Source: Myxococcales bacterium
Lineage (GTDB): Bacteria > Myxococcota_A > Polyangia > Fen-1088
Reading direction: 5' to 3'
Assembly: GCA_003161835.1 (NCBI GenBank)
Contig: PMNO01000605.1
Span: 23,936 to 31,838 of the forward strand
Length of the DNA: 7,903 bases
This document shows positions 6,719 to 7,903 of the stretch, in pieces (within the stretch, counting starts at the first letter, position 1; every line of letters starts with the position of its first letter). A model generated the notes under the pieces. That model saw only the letters and a program-made list of their open reading frames with translations, made no database searches and had not been told where the DNA came from. Position numbers and translations under genes: made by a program.

Positions 6719-7300
6719 ATGCGGCGGCACGGGAGCGAATTCCGACGGGCGGGCTCGATTGCGATCCCGCTCGCTCTGGTACTTACCGGCTGTTATCACG
6801 GCTCGGCACGGACCGCCTCGCGCGCGGAGCTGGCGCGCGAGGGGGGGTGGGTCTTGGTGGGCGATCTCCACCTGGTCAGGCAGACCGCGGATCGCGATTG
6901 CGGCGCGGCCGCCCTGGCCATGATGTTGGAACACTGGACGATCCACGTGCCGCCGGACGAGATCCTGCGGGCGGCGGCGGTTGCGCCGGGTCATGGAATC
7001 ACAGCCGGCGCTCTCCGCGATTTCGCGCGACAAAAGGGGCTGCAGGCGTATCTCGTCAAGGGCGAGCTGACCGATTTGACCAACGAGGTGGGGCTCAATC
7101 GCCCCGTCCTCGTGGGGCTGGTGCAGCGCTACGGAGATAAGGCTCTGTCTCACTATGAAATCGTCGGCGGCATCAATCCCCGTACCCGTCGAGTGTTGCT
7201 GTTCGACCCGGCCCACGGGCTGCGTGAGGACGGCTTCGAGGGCTTCTCTGCCGAATGGGACGCGGCGGGCCGGCCGACCTTGGTGATTGTTCCCTCCTGA
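6719..7300 (+). CDS. C39-like cysteine peptidase domain lipoprotein
   Basis: A 193-residue envelope protein. A basic n-region and hydrophobic core end in the lipobox LTGC (lipidated C25), so it should be exported and membrane-anchored. The remainder is a papain-like C39 domain: oxyanion Gln55 six residues before catalytic Cys61 in DRDCGAAALAMML, His145 in SHYEIVGG, and Asp163 in LLFDPAHG. The Gln-to-Cys offset and Cys-His-Asp order match C39 peptidases, which cut after Gly-Gly in bacteriocin and peptide leaders. Unlike those, there is no ABC transporter or membrane domain here, and no TPR tail as in longer PA2778-type relatives. There is no clear Shine-Dalgarno. The upstream stop lies in the same frame five sense codons earlier, so the start is bounded to 6719. 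It probably processes or binds an envelope peptide, perhaps the product of the preceding gene. Domain call is strong; substrate is inferred. Confidence 0.85.
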   Translation: MRRHGSEFRRAGSIAIPLALVLTGCYHGSARTASRAELAREGGWVLVGDLHLVRQTADRDCGAAALAMMLEHWTIHVPPDEILRAAAVAPGHGITAGALRDFARQKGLQAYLVKGELTDLTNEVGLNRPVLVGLVQRYGDKALSHYEIVGGINPRTRRVLLFDPAHGLREDGFEGFSAEWDAAGRPTLVIVPS

Positions 7301-7785
7301 TGACCGGAACTGTCCCGACGAGCACCGTCCCGCTTGGCGCGGTCGTAGCCGTTGCGCTGTCGCTGATCGAGATCGCCTGCGGTACGACCTACCAGCCGCG
7401 ACCGAGCGGCCGGGTCGCATTGGTCATCCATCACGCCGCCGCCATGTACGTCAAGCACGGACGTGAGAGCCCGATCGGGCCCTTCGCCGGAGATCTGGAG
7501 GAGCTGGTCGCGGACAGCCCGAACGCGGCGGCACAGGCGCGCCAGGCGCACACTCAATTCGTGATCGGTGTTCCTGCCTACCTGACCGGAGTGGTCGGTG
7601 TCATCGTGGGGGTCGCCGCCCTTTCGGGTCCGATCGGTTGGATGGTGATTGGCCTCGGCGCCGCGACCGCCGGCACCGGCTTGGGTCTGATGGGATCGGG
7701 ATTCACGCACGCGGTGGACGCCGTCAACATTCACAACGATGCGGTCGTCGACCCGCTTCCACCGCCGGCCCCAACCATTCGCTGA
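7300..7785 (+). CDS. Probable membrane-anchored envelope protein of unknown function
   Basis: A 161-residue protein of no named family that I can assign. An N-terminal hydrophobic segment (about 9-26) ends at IEIAC, with Cys27 a possible but non-canonical lipidation site because Glu occupies the -3 position and there is no basic n-region. Next comes a soluble segment with YQPRPSGRVALVI and GRESPIGPFAGDLEELV (about 31-71), a polar Ala/Gln-rich stretch, two glycine-rich hydrophobic segments (about 87-109 and 112-133) likely to span the membrane, a conserved-looking HAVDAVNIHND (137-147) and a proline-rich tail. The ATG overlaps the C39-like gene stop as TGATG, indicating coupled translation and a shared function. 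An in-frame start at 7255 would add 15 residues inside the peptidase gene and is less likely. It is presumably the third component of the envelope cassette. Confidence 0.75.
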   Translation: MTGTVPTSTVPLGAVVAVALSLIEIACGTTYQPRPSGRVALVIHHAAAMYVKHGRESPIGPFAGDLEELVADSPNAAAQARQAHTQFVIGVPAYLTGVVGVIVGVAALSGPIGWMVIGLGAATAGTGLGLMGSGFTHAVDAVNIHNDAVVDPLPPPAPTIR

Positions 7786-7903
7786 CGACGTCGGCCTGGA
7801 GGGGTGGCCTGATCCTGTTTGGCCTGATCCTTTCGGGGCAAAACGAAACAGATACGAAGTACATTAGAAACAAAAGTGATCTATTGTGCCGCCCCATGAG
7901 CAG
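7786..7903. other. Right-end intergenic region, possible start of another gene
   Basis: A GC-rich first part with a short tandem repeat is followed by a marked AT-richer stretch (about 7839-7888) of the kind seen upstream of promoters. No clean -35/-10 pair or T-run terminator is evident. An ATG at 7896 could begin a plus-strand gene, but only two codons are in the window and no Shine-Dalgarno precedes it. Confidence 0.4.
7805..7834. repeat. Two-copy 15-base tandem repeat
   Basis: TGGCCTGATCCTGTT is followed directly by TGGCCTGATCCTTTC, 13 of 15 positions identical with a perfect shared core TGGCCTGATCCT. It lies 20 bases after the last cassette stop. It may be a replication slippage product or a tandem protein-binding site; too short to assign. 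Confidence 0.55.

Noticed and set aside
6701..6721. Possible stop-codon read-through fusing the Gly-Gly protein to the C39-like lipoprotein, which are in the same frame separated by TGA and five codons
   Set aside because: The peptidase has its own basic n-region and lipobox, which would be pointless in a fusion; same-frame adjacency has a one-in-three chance.
6488..7420. Minus-strand open frame opposite the C39-like cassette
   Set aside because: Arg/Gln-rich translation without recognisable signal, and the plus strand has a lipobox and a full C39 catalytic set.
7855..7890. Promoter candidates in the AT-richer right end (TACATT, TATTGT)
   Set aside because: No -35-like element at suitable spacing could be matched to either.

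Overview
The window is GC-rich, gene-dense bacterial chromosome. Strongly GC-biased codons, the gene families present and the small lipoprotein/C39-peptidase cassette would suit a Myxococcota or other deltaproteobacterial-type soil bacterium. This is an inference from style and family content, and nothing here fixes the taxon.

Left and centre (17 to 5727, all minus strand). Read in the direction of transcription, the order is: a NhaR-like LysR regulator (5727 to 4825), an AlaC-type alanine aminotransferase (4752 to 3535), ribosomal protein L13 (rplM, 3498 to 3037), ribosomal protein S9 (rpsI, 2995 to 2597), an orphan membrane sensor histidine kinase (2502 to 1030) and a class II-type histone-deacetylase-like zinc hydrolase (1033 to 17). 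Gaps are short throughout. The kinase and deacetylase overlap by ATGA, so they are probably translationally coupled. A consensus-like promoter (TTGACA, 17 bases, TACAAA) sits across the aminotransferase stop codon. It would start the rplM-rpsI transcript only a few bases before the rplM ATG, so the L13 mRNA may be nearly leaderless. A 20-base near-perfect palindrome lies between rpsI and the kinase gene.

Centre right (5728 to 6316). A 228-base divergent intergenic region precedes a 100-residue plus-strand protein whose pattern fits a RelE/ParE-type fold. No antitoxin partner is visible. A 7-bp stem-loop directly follows its stop codon.

Right (6317 to 7785, plus strand). A compact three-gene cassette encodes (i) a small secreted or membrane protein with Gly-Gly motifs just before a purely hydrophobic C-terminal helix, (ii) a lipoprotein with a C39-like cysteine peptidase domain that keeps Gln, Cys, His and Asp, and (iii) a probable membrane-anchored protein of unknown function whose start overlaps the peptidase stop (TGATG). 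My best reading is an envelope proteolysis or maturation module in which the C39-like lipoprotein may act on the Gly-Gly protein. This is the most interesting part of the window. The last 118 bases hold a short tandem repeat and an AT-richer stretch that probably leads into the next gene.
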